A stretch of 64,000 nt of DNA from Pandoraea iniqua (GTDB lineage: Bacteria; Pseudomonadota; Gammaproteobacteria; Burkholderiales; Burkholderiaceae), in assembly GCF_902459685.1 (NCBI RefSeq), contig NZ_CABPSF010000009.1, positions 62,001 through 126,000 of the forward strand. Direction: 5' to 3'. This document shows positions 47,163 through 55,473 of this stretch, one piece after another. The notes beneath the pieces were generated by a model that was not told the origin of the DNA, searched no databases, and saw nothing but the letters and a program-made list of their open reading frames with translations. The number at the start of each line of letters is the position of its first letter. The stretch's first letter is position 1. The translations under genes were made by a program, and so were the position numbers.

Positions 47163-48494
47163 ATGCATCGTCGCGACTTTCTTCTTGGCATGAACGCGAT
47201 GGCCGCACTGGCCGGCATATCCGGCATGTCCAGCATATCCGGCGCATTTGCCGCGCCGCGTGCATCGGCAGTCAGCCCATGGGTCACGCCGATCAAAGGG
47301 CGCGCCCGTGTCGTCGTCATCGGCGGCGGCTTTGGCGGTGCGACCGCCGCCAAGTATCTGCGCATGCTGTCGGGCAACACGGTCGACGTGACACTGGTCG
47401 AGCCGAACGCGGCCTTTGTGTCCGCCCCGTTGTCGAATCTTGTCGTTGGCGGCAACCTGCGCGTGAACGATCTCACCGTACCCTATGACCGCTTGGTCGC
47501 ACGCCACGGTGTGGTCTGGCGGCGCACGCGCGCCAGCGCTATCGACGGCGAGCACAAGCAAGTGCAACTCGCCGACGGCAGCCGTCTCCCGTACGACAAG
47601 CTGATCGTCTCGCCGGGCATCGCGCTGCGCCACGATGCCATCGCAGGCTTCAACGACGCCGCCGTACGCGAGGCGTTGCCGGTCGGCTGGACCGACGCAC
47701 GCGAGAGCGCCGCGTTGCACGCCCGCTTGCAGGCGATGCCCGAGGGCGGTGTCTTCGCCATCACGATTCCCGAAGCGCCGTTCCGCTGCCCGCCTGCGCC
47801 TTACGAGCGCGCCTGTCAGGCCGCCGCGTGGCTCAAGCAGCACAAGCCGCGCGCGAAGGTGCTCATCTTCGACGCCAACGATGACGTGCTGGCCGAAGCC
47901 GAGCAGTTTCACGAAGTCTGGCGCACACAGTTCGCCGGCATCGTTGAGTACCACCCGCAGTTCAACTGCACGGAAGTCGCGCTGGACGGCGCGAAGCAAA
48001 TCGCCCGCTTCGAGTTGGGTGAAGAGGTGCGTGCGGATGTCCTGAACGTCATTCCGCCGATGCGCGCGGGCGACATTGCGACCGCGAGCGGACTCGCCAC
48101 CGCCAACGATCGTTGGTGCGACGTCGATTTCCTGACCTTCGCCTCAACGGCACAACCTGACATCCATGTGCTGGGCGACGCCGTACAGATCGCGCCGCAA
48201 ATGCCCAAGTCGGGCCACATGGCCAACCAGCACGGCAAGGTGTGCGCGGCGGCGATCGTCGCGACGCTGGCGGGCCGCCCGGTCAACCCCGAGCCGCTCT
48301 ACAGCAACACTTGCTATACGTTCGTCTCGGCAACGCAGGCCATGCACGTCGCGAGCGTCCATCGTTACGACGCGGCGCAACGCACCATGCTGCCCGTGCC
48401 CGGCACGGGTGGCGCGTCGCCACATGCCAACCGCGACGAGTTCGCGCTCGGACTCGCGTGGGCGCAGGGAATCTGGGCCGACATGCTGGCCTGA
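47163..48494 (+). CDS. fccB: Flavocytochrome c sulfide dehydrogenase flavoprotein (FccB)
   Basis: 443 aa periplasmic FAD enzyme oxidising sulfide to polysulfide or sulfur. The Tat-like signal (MHRRDFLLGMNAMAALAG) precedes RVVVIGGGFGGATAAKYL, the FAD-binding motif. The redox cysteines are kept: one in FRCPPAPYERAC near residue 207 and one in SNTCYTFVSA near 382. The usual FAD-linking cysteine is missing: the corresponding segment is FVSAPLSNLVVGG. Thus FAD is probably bound noncovalently. Partner of fccA; the sox genes close by use the product pathway. Confidence 0.9.
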   Translation: MHRRDFLLGMNAMAALAGISGMSSISGAFAAPRASAVSPWVTPIKGRARVVVIGGGFGGATAAKYLRMLSGNTVDVTLVEPNAAFVSAPLSNLVVGGNLRVNDLTVPYDRLVARHGVVWRRTRASAIDGEHKQVQLADGSRLPYDKLIVSPGIALRHDAIAGFNDAAVREALPVGWTDARESAALHARLQAMPEGGVFAITIPEAPFRCPPAPYERACQAAAWLKQHKPRAKVLIFDANDDVLAEAEQFHEVWRTQFAGIVEYHPQFNCTEVALDGAKQIARFELGEEVRADVLNVIPPMRAGDIATASGLATANDRWCDVDFLTFASTAQPDIHVLGDAVQIAPQMPKSGHMANQHGKVCAAAIVATLAGRPVNPEPLYSNTCYTFVSATQAMHVASVHRYDAAQRTMLPVPGTGGASPHANRDEFALGLAWAQGIWADMLA

Positions 48495-48645
48495 TGCGCC
48501 GCCTGACGGTATTTCGTCCTGCAAGGTAATAGTCCAGCGCGTTTGGAAGGGTTTCTCTAAGTGACGAAAGCCCGATGCCATCGCCGTCGCGCTTACTTGT
48601 CGCGCGGTTGTTGCGCGAGCGCCGCATTCCCCCTGTTTTCCTTCA

Positions 48646-48676
48646 TTGACGGGGCCTGAGGCCTCTCGGTTACACT
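48646..48676 (+). promoter_or_regulatory. Weak candidate promoter of the TpsB gene
   Basis: TTGACG (48646-48651) and TACACT (48671-48676) are 19 bases apart, longer than the optimum of 17. Lies 35 bases before the start codon. Confidence 0.35.
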
Positions 48677-48710
48677 GGCTCCACGAAAAAATAAGCTGGG
48701 GGGCATAGGG

Positions 48711-50513
48711 ATGGCGTATCGCCAGGGAGGGTCCCGTCTTGCGTCGCGCGACACGCGCGGGGACTCGGTCAAGACCGTTCGCAGCCGTAAAGTTGTCAGC
48801 GTAGTTCACAGCGTCCACCGTGCCGTATCGGTATCCATCACTGCTTTCACCATCGCCGGCATCGGCGTCGGGCTCACCAGCCAGCCGGCGTGGGCCGACA
48901 GCAGTCCGGTGCGCGGCGACCCGTTGCAAAGCATCCCGAAGATCGAGGCCCCCAAGGCAGCGCCTGCCACCATCCACATCCAGCCGCCCTCGCAGGACGA
49001 TGCCCTCAAGGCGTTGCTGGCCCGTCCGATCACGCCGCAGCGTTTCGGTATCGAAGGCGTGAAGTCGATTCCGTTCGATCAGGTGGCGGCGCTCTTCGCG
49101 CCGATGGCCGGCAAGGAAGTGACCATCGGCGATCTGGTCGAGAAGGCCAATCAGGTCACGAAGATGTATCAGGACGCCGGCTACCTGCTGTCGTTCGCCT
49201 TCGTGCCCGCGCAGGACTTCGCCAACGGTTTCGTGCGTGTGACCATCGTCGAAGGCTATATCTCGTCCACGAAGATCACCGGCAAGCCGGGGCCGTCCGA
49301 GCAGCGTCTGCGTGATATCGCCGCACACATCGAAGCCGAACGCCCGCTCAAGCGCGCCACGTTCGAGCGCTACCTGAACCTGCTCACGCTCGTGCCCGGC
49401 ATGAAGATCAAGGCCGACGTGCAGCCGCCGACGCAGACCGACGGCGCCACCGAGCTCTCGCTCGATGTCTCGCGCCAGCCGATCGCCGCGGGCACGTCGC
49501 TCTCGTATAACAACCCGGGCATTCGTGGCGTGTTCACGGTGACGAGCAACGCGCTGACGCCGTTGGGCGAACAGATTCAACTGACCGCCATCGCGCCGAA
49601 GGGGCACAACGACGAGGAGTTCTACTCGGCGTCCTATATTCAGCCGCTCGGCTCGAACGGTCTGCAAGCGCGTCTGGATGCGTCGCACTATCGCGGTCAG
49701 CCGGACGATCAGGCCCTCGCCGGGCTGACGCGCCACCTCGATACCAAGCGTGTGGCCGTGAGCCTGTCGTATCCGATTTTGCTGAACAACCAACGCAGCC
49801 TGACGGCCAGCGGCGGTATGTACGGGGTGAATTCGCGCGACCGGTACGAAGTGCCCAACTCGCCGAACTTCATCAATTCGCAAGCCAACGTGCGCGCGGC
49901 GCAGGTGCAGCTTGCCTATAACGAAGTCACCGACAAACAGACGCGCAGCGCCACGCTGGGCGTGTTCAAGGGCTTCAACGGGCTGGGCGCGAGCCAGTCG
50001 TACACCACGCAGCCTGCCGGCATTCAGCAGATTCTCGGACCGTACGATCTGGGGTTCTGGCGCTTCACGCTCGATGCGAAACAAGGCGTGGTGCTGCCGT
50101 GGGACTTCGGCGTCGTCGTCTCGGCCGGCGCACAGTACAGCAGCAACACACTGCCGACGTCTGAACAGGCCACCTTCGGGGGCACGCGCTACGGCCTTGG
50201 CTATCCGGCCGGCGAAGTGGCCGGCGACAAGGGCTGGGGCGCGTCGATCGAGATCAACCGGCTGTTCCGCACCGATTTCCGTTATCTGAAGACGGTTCAG
50301 CCCTACCTGATCGCCGACACCGCGCGCGTCTATGTGAACTACGGGCAGGTCGTACACAACAGCTTGGCGTCGGTCGGCCTCGGCGTGCGGATCTCCGACC
50401 GGAAGTACTACACGCTCGATCTGTCGGTCGCTAAGCCGATGGCCGACGCGCCGACCAATTCGACGAACCGGCCGCTGCGTTTCAACGCCAACTACTCCTA
50501 CCAATTCGAGTGA
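48711..50513 (+). CDS. Two-partner secretion outer-membrane transporter (TpsB/ShlB/FhaC family)
   Basis: 600 aa. An extended signal sequence with a hydrophobic segment (AVSVSITAFTIAGIGVGLTSQPAWA, ending near 62) is followed by two POTRA-like regions (about 105-190: FGIEGVKSIPFDQVAALFAPMAGKEVTIGDLVEKANQVTKMYQDAGYLLSFAFVPAQDF, then VRVTIVEGYISSTKITG) and a 16-strand barrel ending with aromatic Phe-Glu (YSYQFE). AGGG lies near the ATG. TpsB proteins export one large TpsA exoprotein; no TpsA gene is present here. Context is unrelated to sulfur genes. Confidence 0.87.
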   Translation: MAYRQGGSRLASRDTRGDSVKTVRSRKVVSVVHSVHRAVSVSITAFTIAGIGVGLTSQPAWADSSPVRGDPLQSIPKIEAPKAAPATIHIQPPSQDDALKALLARPITPQRFGIEGVKSIPFDQVAALFAPMAGKEVTIGDLVEKANQVTKMYQDAGYLLSFAFVPAQDFANGFVRVTIVEGYISSTKITGKPGPSEQRLRDIAAHIEAERPLKRATFERYLNLLTLVPGMKIKADVQPPTQTDGATELSLDVSRQPIAAGTSLSYNNPGIRGVFTVTSNALTPLGEQIQLTAIAPKGHNDEEFYSASYIQPLGSNGLQARLDASHYRGQPDDQALAGLTRHLDTKRVAVSLSYPILLNNQRSLTASGGMYGVNSRDRYEVPNSPNFINSQANVRAAQVQLAYNEVTDKQTRSATLGVFKGFNGLGASQSYTTQPAGIQQILGPYDLGFWRFTLDAKQGVVLPWDFGVVVSAGAQYSSNTLPTSEQATFGGTRYGLGYPAGEVAGDKGWGASIEINRLFRTDFRYLKTVQPYLIADTARVYVNYGQVVHNSLASVGLGVRISDRKYYTLDLSVAKPMADAPTNSTNRPLRFNANYSYQFE

Positions 50514-50537
50514 GCCGCATGTGCGGTGACTCGCCGC

Positions 50538-50601
50538 TGACGTCATTCGGGACGTCGTACGCAGAGCAGAGTGCGCTGGTGCGACGTCCCGCGTCATTTT
50601 T
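50538..50601 (+). terminator. Terminator after TpsB gene
   Basis: CGGGACGTCG (50548-50557) pairs with CGACGTCCCG (50582-50591), extended by TGACG (50538-50542) with CGTCA (50592-50596), followed by TTTTT. Confidence 0.78.
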
Positions 50602-50835
50602 CTTATCGGGTTTTTCCCTGATGCCGCCGAGGCGTGCCATGTCAGGCGCGTCGGGTGACCTGCCGTCAGGCGTTGTCACGACCCACCCGCTACGGCATAA
50701 CCCGCTGCGCGCTATATCCGGCCGTATACACGGGACCGTCATTTTCACCGCGCAAATACAGCGAATGCCGCGCAATAGATCGGCCTCCGATATGTTGCAG
50801 CGCAGCTTGCTTATCTCGCCCGTTATTTCGATTAT

Positions 50836-50863
50836 CCGTATATGCGTATGTAGGCATATACGG
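50836..50863. promoter_or_regulatory. Perfect palindrome, probable regulator operator
   Basis: CCGTATATGC (50836-50845) and GCATATACGG (50854-50863) are perfect 10-base arms with an 8-base spacer, 41 bases before the ArsR-type gene. Position and shape suit binding by a dimeric winged-helix repressor controlling itself and perhaps the sox genes. A partial copy, CCGTATACACGG, lies near 50722. Confidence 0.65.
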
Positions 50864-50903
50864 TCTTATTTACGCCTTCACACGAACCTGATTGTTGAAC
50901 GCC

Positions 50904-51251
50904 ATGGAAGAACTCGACCGCGTATTCGAAAAGGTATCTCACTACTTCAGCCTGCTCTCCGAGCCGACCCGGCTGCGCATTCTGCATGCCTTGTGCGGTG
51001 GCGAACAGTCGGTAAGCGATGTGGTGACGGCGGTGAATTCGTCGCAGACCAACGTCTCGCGACACCTCAACGCGATGTATCAGGCCGGTGTGCTGGGGCG
51101 TCGCAAGGAAGGCAATCAGGTGTACTACACGATTGCGGATACCGGGGTGGTCGAGATCTGCCGCGCCGTGTGCGTGCAGGTGGCCGGCCGGCTCGAGGAG
51201 GAGGCGCTGCCGCACCGTGCCGTCGACGGCTTCATGCCGCGCGGTCAGTGA
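50904..51251 (+). CDS. ArsR/SmtB-family transcriptional regulator
   Basis: 115 aa winged-helix repressor. HYFSLLSEPTRLRILHALCGGEQSVSDVVTAVNSSQTNVSRHLNAMYQAGVLGRRKEGNQVYYTIAD is the standard ArsR fold. Cysteines at positions 31, 86 and 90 (numbered from ATG 50904) make it a candidate thiol or persulfide sensor of the SqrR/BigR kind, and it precedes the sox genes. Metal-sensing ArsR proteins usually have a CxCxxC-type site in alpha-3, not seen here. A TTG start 12 bases earlier is possible; neither has a strong ribosome site. Role as sox regulator is inference from position. Confidence 0.86.
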   Translation: MEELDRVFEKVSHYFSLLSEPTRLRILHALCGGEQSVSDVVTAVNSSQTNVSRHLNAMYQAGVLGRRKEGNQVYYTIADTGVVEICRAVCVQVAGRLEEEALPHRAVDGFMPRGQ

Positions 51252-51413
51252 CATACGAAGCAACATCGCAACATTGCAAGACCCGTAGTGCAGCGCGGCG
51301 ACGAGACCGCGCGAGGTTCCAGAGTGGGTTCGCACGAGGTGATGTGAACCGGCTCTAGCCCGATCCGTGTCCTTCGCGACGCGCTCGGGCGCCACAAAAC
51401 GCGAGGAGACAGG

Positions 51414-52787
51414 GTGAGCAAGACCAGCGATAGCACATCGCGAGCCGGCCGGTTGCGCCGGGCTCCGGAGAATTTCATCGACGGCACACTGGCCGGCGAC
51501 ATCGCCCGTGACGGGCTGAACCCCACACGCCGCAATTTCCTGCAACGCAGCTTTCTGGCTGCTGGCGCCGCCCTTGCCGGTGGCGCAGCCTTTGCCGCCG
51601 ACGCCCCCAAGTCGCTCGGCGACGGCGATCCGATGATTCTCGAGCCGCGTCCGTGGGCGACGTCACTGGGTCAGGCGGTGGCCGCGCGCCCGTACGGCAT
51701 GCCGTCGAAATTCGAAGCCAACCTGCAACGCCGGCAATCGCCGGGGCTCACGCAGACGGCGCAGGCGTCGGTTGCCTTCACGCCGCTTCAGGGGTTGTTC
51801 GGCATCATCACGCCGAGCGGCCTGCACTTCGAGCGTCACCATCAGGGCTGGCAGGAGATCGACCCGACCCAGCACCGTCTGATGGTGCACGGCATGGTGC
51901 GTGAGTCGAAGGTCTACACGATGGACGACATCATGCGGTTGCCGTCCGTCTCGCGCATGCACTTCATCGAGTGCGGCGCGAACACCGGCATGGAGTGGGG
52001 CAACTCGGCCGTGCCCACGGTGCAATACACACACGGCATGCTCTCGTGCTGCGAGTTCACCGGTGTGCCGCTGTCGGTACTGCTCGACGACGTGGGCGCC
52101 GATATCAAGCGTGGTCAGTACGTGCTCGCCGAAGGGGGCGATGGCTCCGGCATGACGCGCACCATTTCGATGGAAGCCGCCCTCTCGGATGTCCTCGTGG
52201 CATGGGGCATGAACGGCGAGATGCTGCGTCCGGAGAATGGCTACCCGCTGCGTCTGGTCGTGCCCGGTGTGCAGGGCGTGTCGTGGGTGAAATGGCTGCG
52301 CCGCATCAAGATCGGCGATGCGCCGTGGAATGCCAAGGATGAAACAAGTCACTACGTCGACCTGATGCCGGACGGCCAACACCGCCAGTACACGTCGATT
52401 CAGGAGTGCAAGTCGGTCATCACGTCGCCGTCGGGCGGACAGGCGCTGCTCGATCGCGGCTATTTCAACGTGACGGGGCTGGCGTGGTCGGGGCGCGGGC
52501 GCATCAAACGCGTCGATGTGTCGACCGATGGCGGCAAGTCGTGGCGCGCAGCGCGTATCGAGTCGCCCGTGCTGCCCAAGTGCCTCACCCGCTTTAACTT
52601 CGATTGGCAGTGGGACGGCTCGCCCGCGCTGCTGCAAAGCCGTGCGGTGGACGAGACGGGCTACGTGCAGCCGCGTTATCGCCAGTTGCGCGATGTGCGT
52701 GGCACCAAGTCGATTTATCACAACAACGCGATCCAGACGTGGCAAGTGGCCGCCAGCGGGGAGGTGACCAATGTCCACGTCGACTAA
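51414..52787 (+). CDS. soxC: SoxC sulfane dehydrogenase molybdopterin subunit
   Basis: 457 aa, sulfite oxidase family. The Tat signal is PTRRNFLQRSFLAAG. The molybdenum-ligand Cys lies in MHFIECGANTGMEWGN near residue 187. LSDVLVAWGMNGEMLRPENGYPLRLVVPGVQGVSWVKWLRRI is typical of SoxC. Start is GTG 51414 with GAGGAGAC upstream. With SoxD it forms the complex that oxidises the sulfane sulfur carried on SoxY, releasing six electrons. Overlaps soxD by 17 bases, so translation is coupled. Confidence 0.94.
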   Translation: MSKTSDSTSRAGRLRRAPENFIDGTLAGDIARDGLNPTRRNFLQRSFLAAGAALAGGAAFAADAPKSLGDGDPMILEPRPWATSLGQAVAARPYGMPSKFEANLQRRQSPGLTQTAQASVAFTPLQGLFGIITPSGLHFERHHQGWQEIDPTQHRLMVHGMVRESKVYTMDDIMRLPSVSRMHFIECGANTGMEWGNSAVPTVQYTHGMLSCCEFTGVPLSVLLDDVGADIKRGQYVLAEGGDGSGMTRTISMEAALSDVLVAWGMNGEMLRPENGYPLRLVVPGVQGVSWVKWLRRIKIGDAPWNAKDETSHYVDLMPDGQHRQYTSIQECKSVITSPSGGQALLDRGYFNVTGLAWSGRGRIKRVDVSTDGGKSWRAARIESPVLPKCLTRFNFDWQWDGSPALLQSRAVDETGYVQPRYRQLRDVRGTKSIYHNNAIQTWQVAASGEVTNVHVD

Positions 52788-54000
52788 GCCGTACGGCATG
52801 GCCAAGCCGAACCGGCGCGCCGTGTTTCGGCACCGGTTGCAGGCCGCTGCGGCCGCCTGCCTCTGGGCGAGCGCGCTTGCTGTGGCCGGGCTGACCGTGA
52901 GCGCATGGGTGAGCACCTCTGCCCATGCCGCTCCTGCGGCTGCCCCCGCGATCAAAGCCCCGGCCATCAAGGCACCGACCGGCATCGGCCGCGACGCCAC
53001 GCCCGCCGAACTGAGCGCGTGGGACATCGACGTGCGCCCCGACTTCAAGGGCCTGCCAAAGGGGCAAGGTTCGGTGGCCGACGGGCAGAAGCTCTTCGAC
53101 GCGCGCTGTGCCTCGTGCCACGGCACGTTCGGCGAGAGCAACGAGGTGTTCAATCCACTCGTGGGCGGCACCACGGACGACGACATCAAGACCGGCCACG
53201 TCGCCTCGCTGCGCGCGAACAACCAGCCGGTGCGCACCACGCTGATGAAGGTCAACACGGTCTCCACGATCTGGGACTACATCCGCCGCGCCATGCCCTG
53301 GAATGCGCCGCGATCACTGACGCCCGACGAAGTCTATGCGGTCACCGCTTATATTCTGAATTTGGGCGAGATCGTGCCGGCCGATTTCGTGCTGTCCGAC
53401 AAGAACATCGCCGACGTGCAGCAGCGCATGCCCAACCGCAACGGCATGACGCGCGCGCACGGCATGTGGCGCGTGGGCGACAAACCGGATACCCATAACC
53501 GTGCGTGTATGCAGGATTGTCCTGAGGCTGGTATCGTGACGTCCGCACTCCCTGCGTACGCCCGCGACGCACATGGAGATCTGGCCGCGCAAAACCGTGT
53601 CATCGGACCGGTGCGCGGTGTCGATACGAAGCTGCCGCCGCTCTCAGGCACCGCCGCGCAAAATGCGTCGGTGCGCAAGATGGCGGCTCTCGCCACGCTA
53701 GGCATGGCGAGTCCGGACGCACCGGCTCAAACCGCCGCTGTGACGTCACCGGCAGCAACGCTTGCGGACAAGAACGGTTGTCTGGCCTGTCACGGCGTCA
53801 CCGACAAGAAGATCGGGCCCGCCTTTTCGGAGGTCGCCACCAAGTACCATGGGCAGTCGGATGCGACTGAAAAACTGGTGGCGAAGATACGTGCCGGAGG
53901 CGCCGGTAACTGGGGCAGCATGCCAATGCCGCCGCAGTCGCAGGTTGCCGAGACCGACGTCCGTACGATGGTCGACTGGATTCTCCGTGGTGCACAGTGA
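52771..54000 (+). CDS. soxD: SoxD diheme cytochrome c
   Basis: 409 aa electron-accepting subunit of the SoxCD complex. A long N-terminal signal region (to AHA near residue 53) precedes two heme motifs, CASCH near 113 in ARCASCHGTFGESNEVFNPLVGG and CLACH near 337 in NGCLACHGVTDKKIGPAFSEVATKY. The two hemes and length agree with SoxD. Translation starts inside soxC. The second domain resembles the small cytochrome encoded next. Confidence 0.92.
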   Translation: MSTSTKPYGMAKPNRRAVFRHRLQAAAAACLWASALAVAGLTVSAWVSTSAHAAPAAAPAIKAPAIKAPTGIGRDATPAELSAWDIDVRPDFKGLPKGQGSVADGQKLFDARCASCHGTFGESNEVFNPLVGGTTDDDIKTGHVASLRANNQPVRTTLMKVNTVSTIWDYIRRAMPWNAPRSLTPDEVYAVTAYILNLGEIVPADFVLSDKNIADVQQRMPNRNGMTRAHGMWRVGDKPDTHNRACMQDCPEAGIVTSALPAYARDAHGDLAAQNRVIGPVRGVDTKLPPLSGTAAQNASVRKMAALATLGMASPDAPAQTAAVTSPAATLADKNGCLACHGVTDKKIGPAFSEVATKYHGQSDATEKLVAKIRAGGAGNWGSMPMPPQSQVAETDVRTMVDWILRGAQ

Positions 54001-54082
54001 GCGGGCAAGGTGTCCGACGGCAGCGCCATGTTCCGCATGCCGCCGCAGGACACCGTCCCCTACATAAATCGAAGGAGATACG

Positions 54083-54412
54083 ATGAAAAAGCTGTTGATC
54101 GCCGCCGCGATGCTGGCCGGTACCTCGCTGGCACACGCCGGTGTCGACGTCGCCGCAGCGACCAAGCTCGCCGCCGCCAATGCCTGTATGGGTTGCCACG
54201 CCGTCGACAAGAAGCTCGTGGGCCCGTCCTATCAGGACGTCGCTGCCAAGTACAAGGGCGACAAGGATGCCGTGGCCAAGCTGGTGAAGAAGGTGAAGGG
54301 TGGCGGTGCAGGCGTCTGGGGTCCGATCCCGATGCCGGCGCACCCGAACATGTCGGATGCCGACGCCAAGATCCTGGTGGATTGGGTTCTGGCAGGCGCC
54401 CCGGCGAAGTAA
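54083..54412 (+). CDS. Small monoheme cytochrome c (c551/c552 type)
   Basis: 109 aa, with a signal peptide (residues 1-19, AHA) and CMGCH at residues 35-39. ACMGCHAVDKKLVGPSYQDVAAKYKGDKDAVAKLVKKVKGGGAGVWGPIPMPAHPNMSDADAKILVDWVLAGAPAK has the Pro-Met ligand region typical of c551. It resembles the C-terminal domain of SoxD, and may be a duplication or the electron carrier between Sox complexes and the oxidase. AAGGAGATAC precedes the ATG. Confidence 0.88.
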   Translation: MKKLLIAAAMLAGTSLAHAGVDVAAATKLAAANACMGCHAVDKKLVGPSYQDVAAKYKGDKDAVAKLVKKVKGGGAGVWGPIPMPAHPNMSDADAKILVDWVLAGAPAK

Positions 54413-54532
54413 GTCCGGGGCAGGGGGCTCAGGCGGCACGCCTCGTTCGCGAGGCGGCCGGATGAGCGAACGGCGGCCGGTGCGTTCAGGATGTTTCGCA
54501 CCGGCGGCCTTCAGAGAAGGAAACACACGAAG

Positions 54533-55000
54533 ATGAACCAACAGCGACGCGACATGCTGCGGTTTTCCGCGGTAATGGGACTGGCGGTGGCCGCCGGGCT
54601 GATCAAGCCCGAAGAGGCGCGCGCGGCAGAAGCGCAGTGGAACAAGGCGGCGTTTGCCACCAAGAGCGTGGCCGATACGGTCAAGGCACTGGGTGGCACG
54701 AGCGCCAGCCCGAGCGATCTGGTCGTGCTCACCGCACCCGACATTGCCGAGAACGGTGCAGTCGTGCCGGTGGCGGTCACGAGCAAGGCGCCGAACACGC
54801 AATCGATCGCGATTCTGATCGAGAAGAATCCGAACACCCTCGCGGCGTCGTTCGACATTCCCGATGGCACCGACCCGTCGGTGACCACGCGCGTCAAGAT
54901 GGGCCAGACCTCGAAGGTCTACGCGCTCGTCAAGGCGGACAACAAGTACCTCGTGGCCGAGAAAGAAATCAAGGTCACGCTGGGCGGCTGCGGCGGTTAA
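54533..55000 (+). CDS. soxY: SoxY sulfur carrier protein
   Basis: 155 aa. The C-terminal swinging arm VTLGGCGG carries the cysteine that bears the growing sulfur chain. N-terminal RRDMLRFSAVMGLAVAAG is a Tat-type signal, consistent with export of a preassembled SoxYZ. ATG 54533 is used; an earlier in-frame ATG at 54491 lacks homology and signal features. The ribosome site is weak (AAGG about 13 bases upstream). Confidence 0.94.
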   Translation: MNQQRRDMLRFSAVMGLAVAAGLIKPEEARAAEAQWNKAAFATKSVADTVKALGGTSASPSDLVVLTAPDIAENGAVVPVAVTSKAPNTQSIAILIEKNPNTLAASFDIPDGTDPSVTTRVKMGQTSKVYALVKADNKYLVAEKEIKVTLGGCGG

Positions 55001-55030
55001 GCGCGCGAAGAGAATAACGAGGAGCCACAC

Positions 55031-55342
55031 ATGGGTAATCCGATGCGCATTCGCGCAACCGAGGCCGGCGGAGTCGTCGAGGTCAAGGTGCTGATGAGCC
55101 ACATCATGGAAACCGGTCAGCGCAAAGACGCTTCCGGTAATATCGTGCCCGCACACTTCATCCAGACGGTGACGGTGGCCTGCAACGGCAAGACCGTGCT
55201 GACGGCGGAATGGGGTCCGGCAGTGTCGAAGGATCCGTTCCTGTCGTTCAAGTTCAAGGGCGCCAAGAAGGGTGACAAGGTCACGGTCACGTGGGTCGAC
55301 AACAAGGGCGACACACGTACCGACGAGACGGCAGTCGCCTGA
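55031..55342 (+). CDS. soxZ: SoxZ, partner of SoxY
   Basis: 103 aa without a signal peptide, so exported with SoxY. MRIRATEAGGVVEVKVLMSHIMETGQRKDASGNIVPAHFIQTVTVACNGKTVLTAEWGPAVSKDPFLSFKFKGAKKGDKVTVTWVDNKGDTRTDETAV is standard SoxZ. 30 bases after soxY with a GAGGAG site; cotranscribed. Confidence 0.95.
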   Translation: MGNPMRIRATEAGGVVEVKVLMSHIMETGQRKDASGNIVPAHFIQTVTVACNGKTVLTAEWGPAVSKDPFLSFKFKGAKKGDKVTVTWVDNKGDTRTDETAVA

Positions 55343-55473
55343 TACGCTTCAAACACGACTCAAGTACGATTCACGCACGGGTCGTGCAGGAATCAAGCGC
55401 CGGGAAGTGCGCGGTGGCGCTCGCGGGGAGTCTCCTCGCGATGCGCCGAACAACCCACACAGAGGAGAGTCAG

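Larger units (their letters stand above)
50514..50903. other. Gap before the ArsR-type regulator
   Basis: 390 bases, AT-rich in the last 100. Contains the TpsB terminator (50538-50601), a 12-base CCGTATACACGG half-palindrome near 50722-50733 and the perfect palindrome 50836-50863. No gene seen. Confidence 0.5.

Noticed and set aside
48144-50597. 817-aa open frame opposite the TpsB gene
   Set aside because: Covers a gene with a clear family fold; the antisense frame has no ribosome site or domains.
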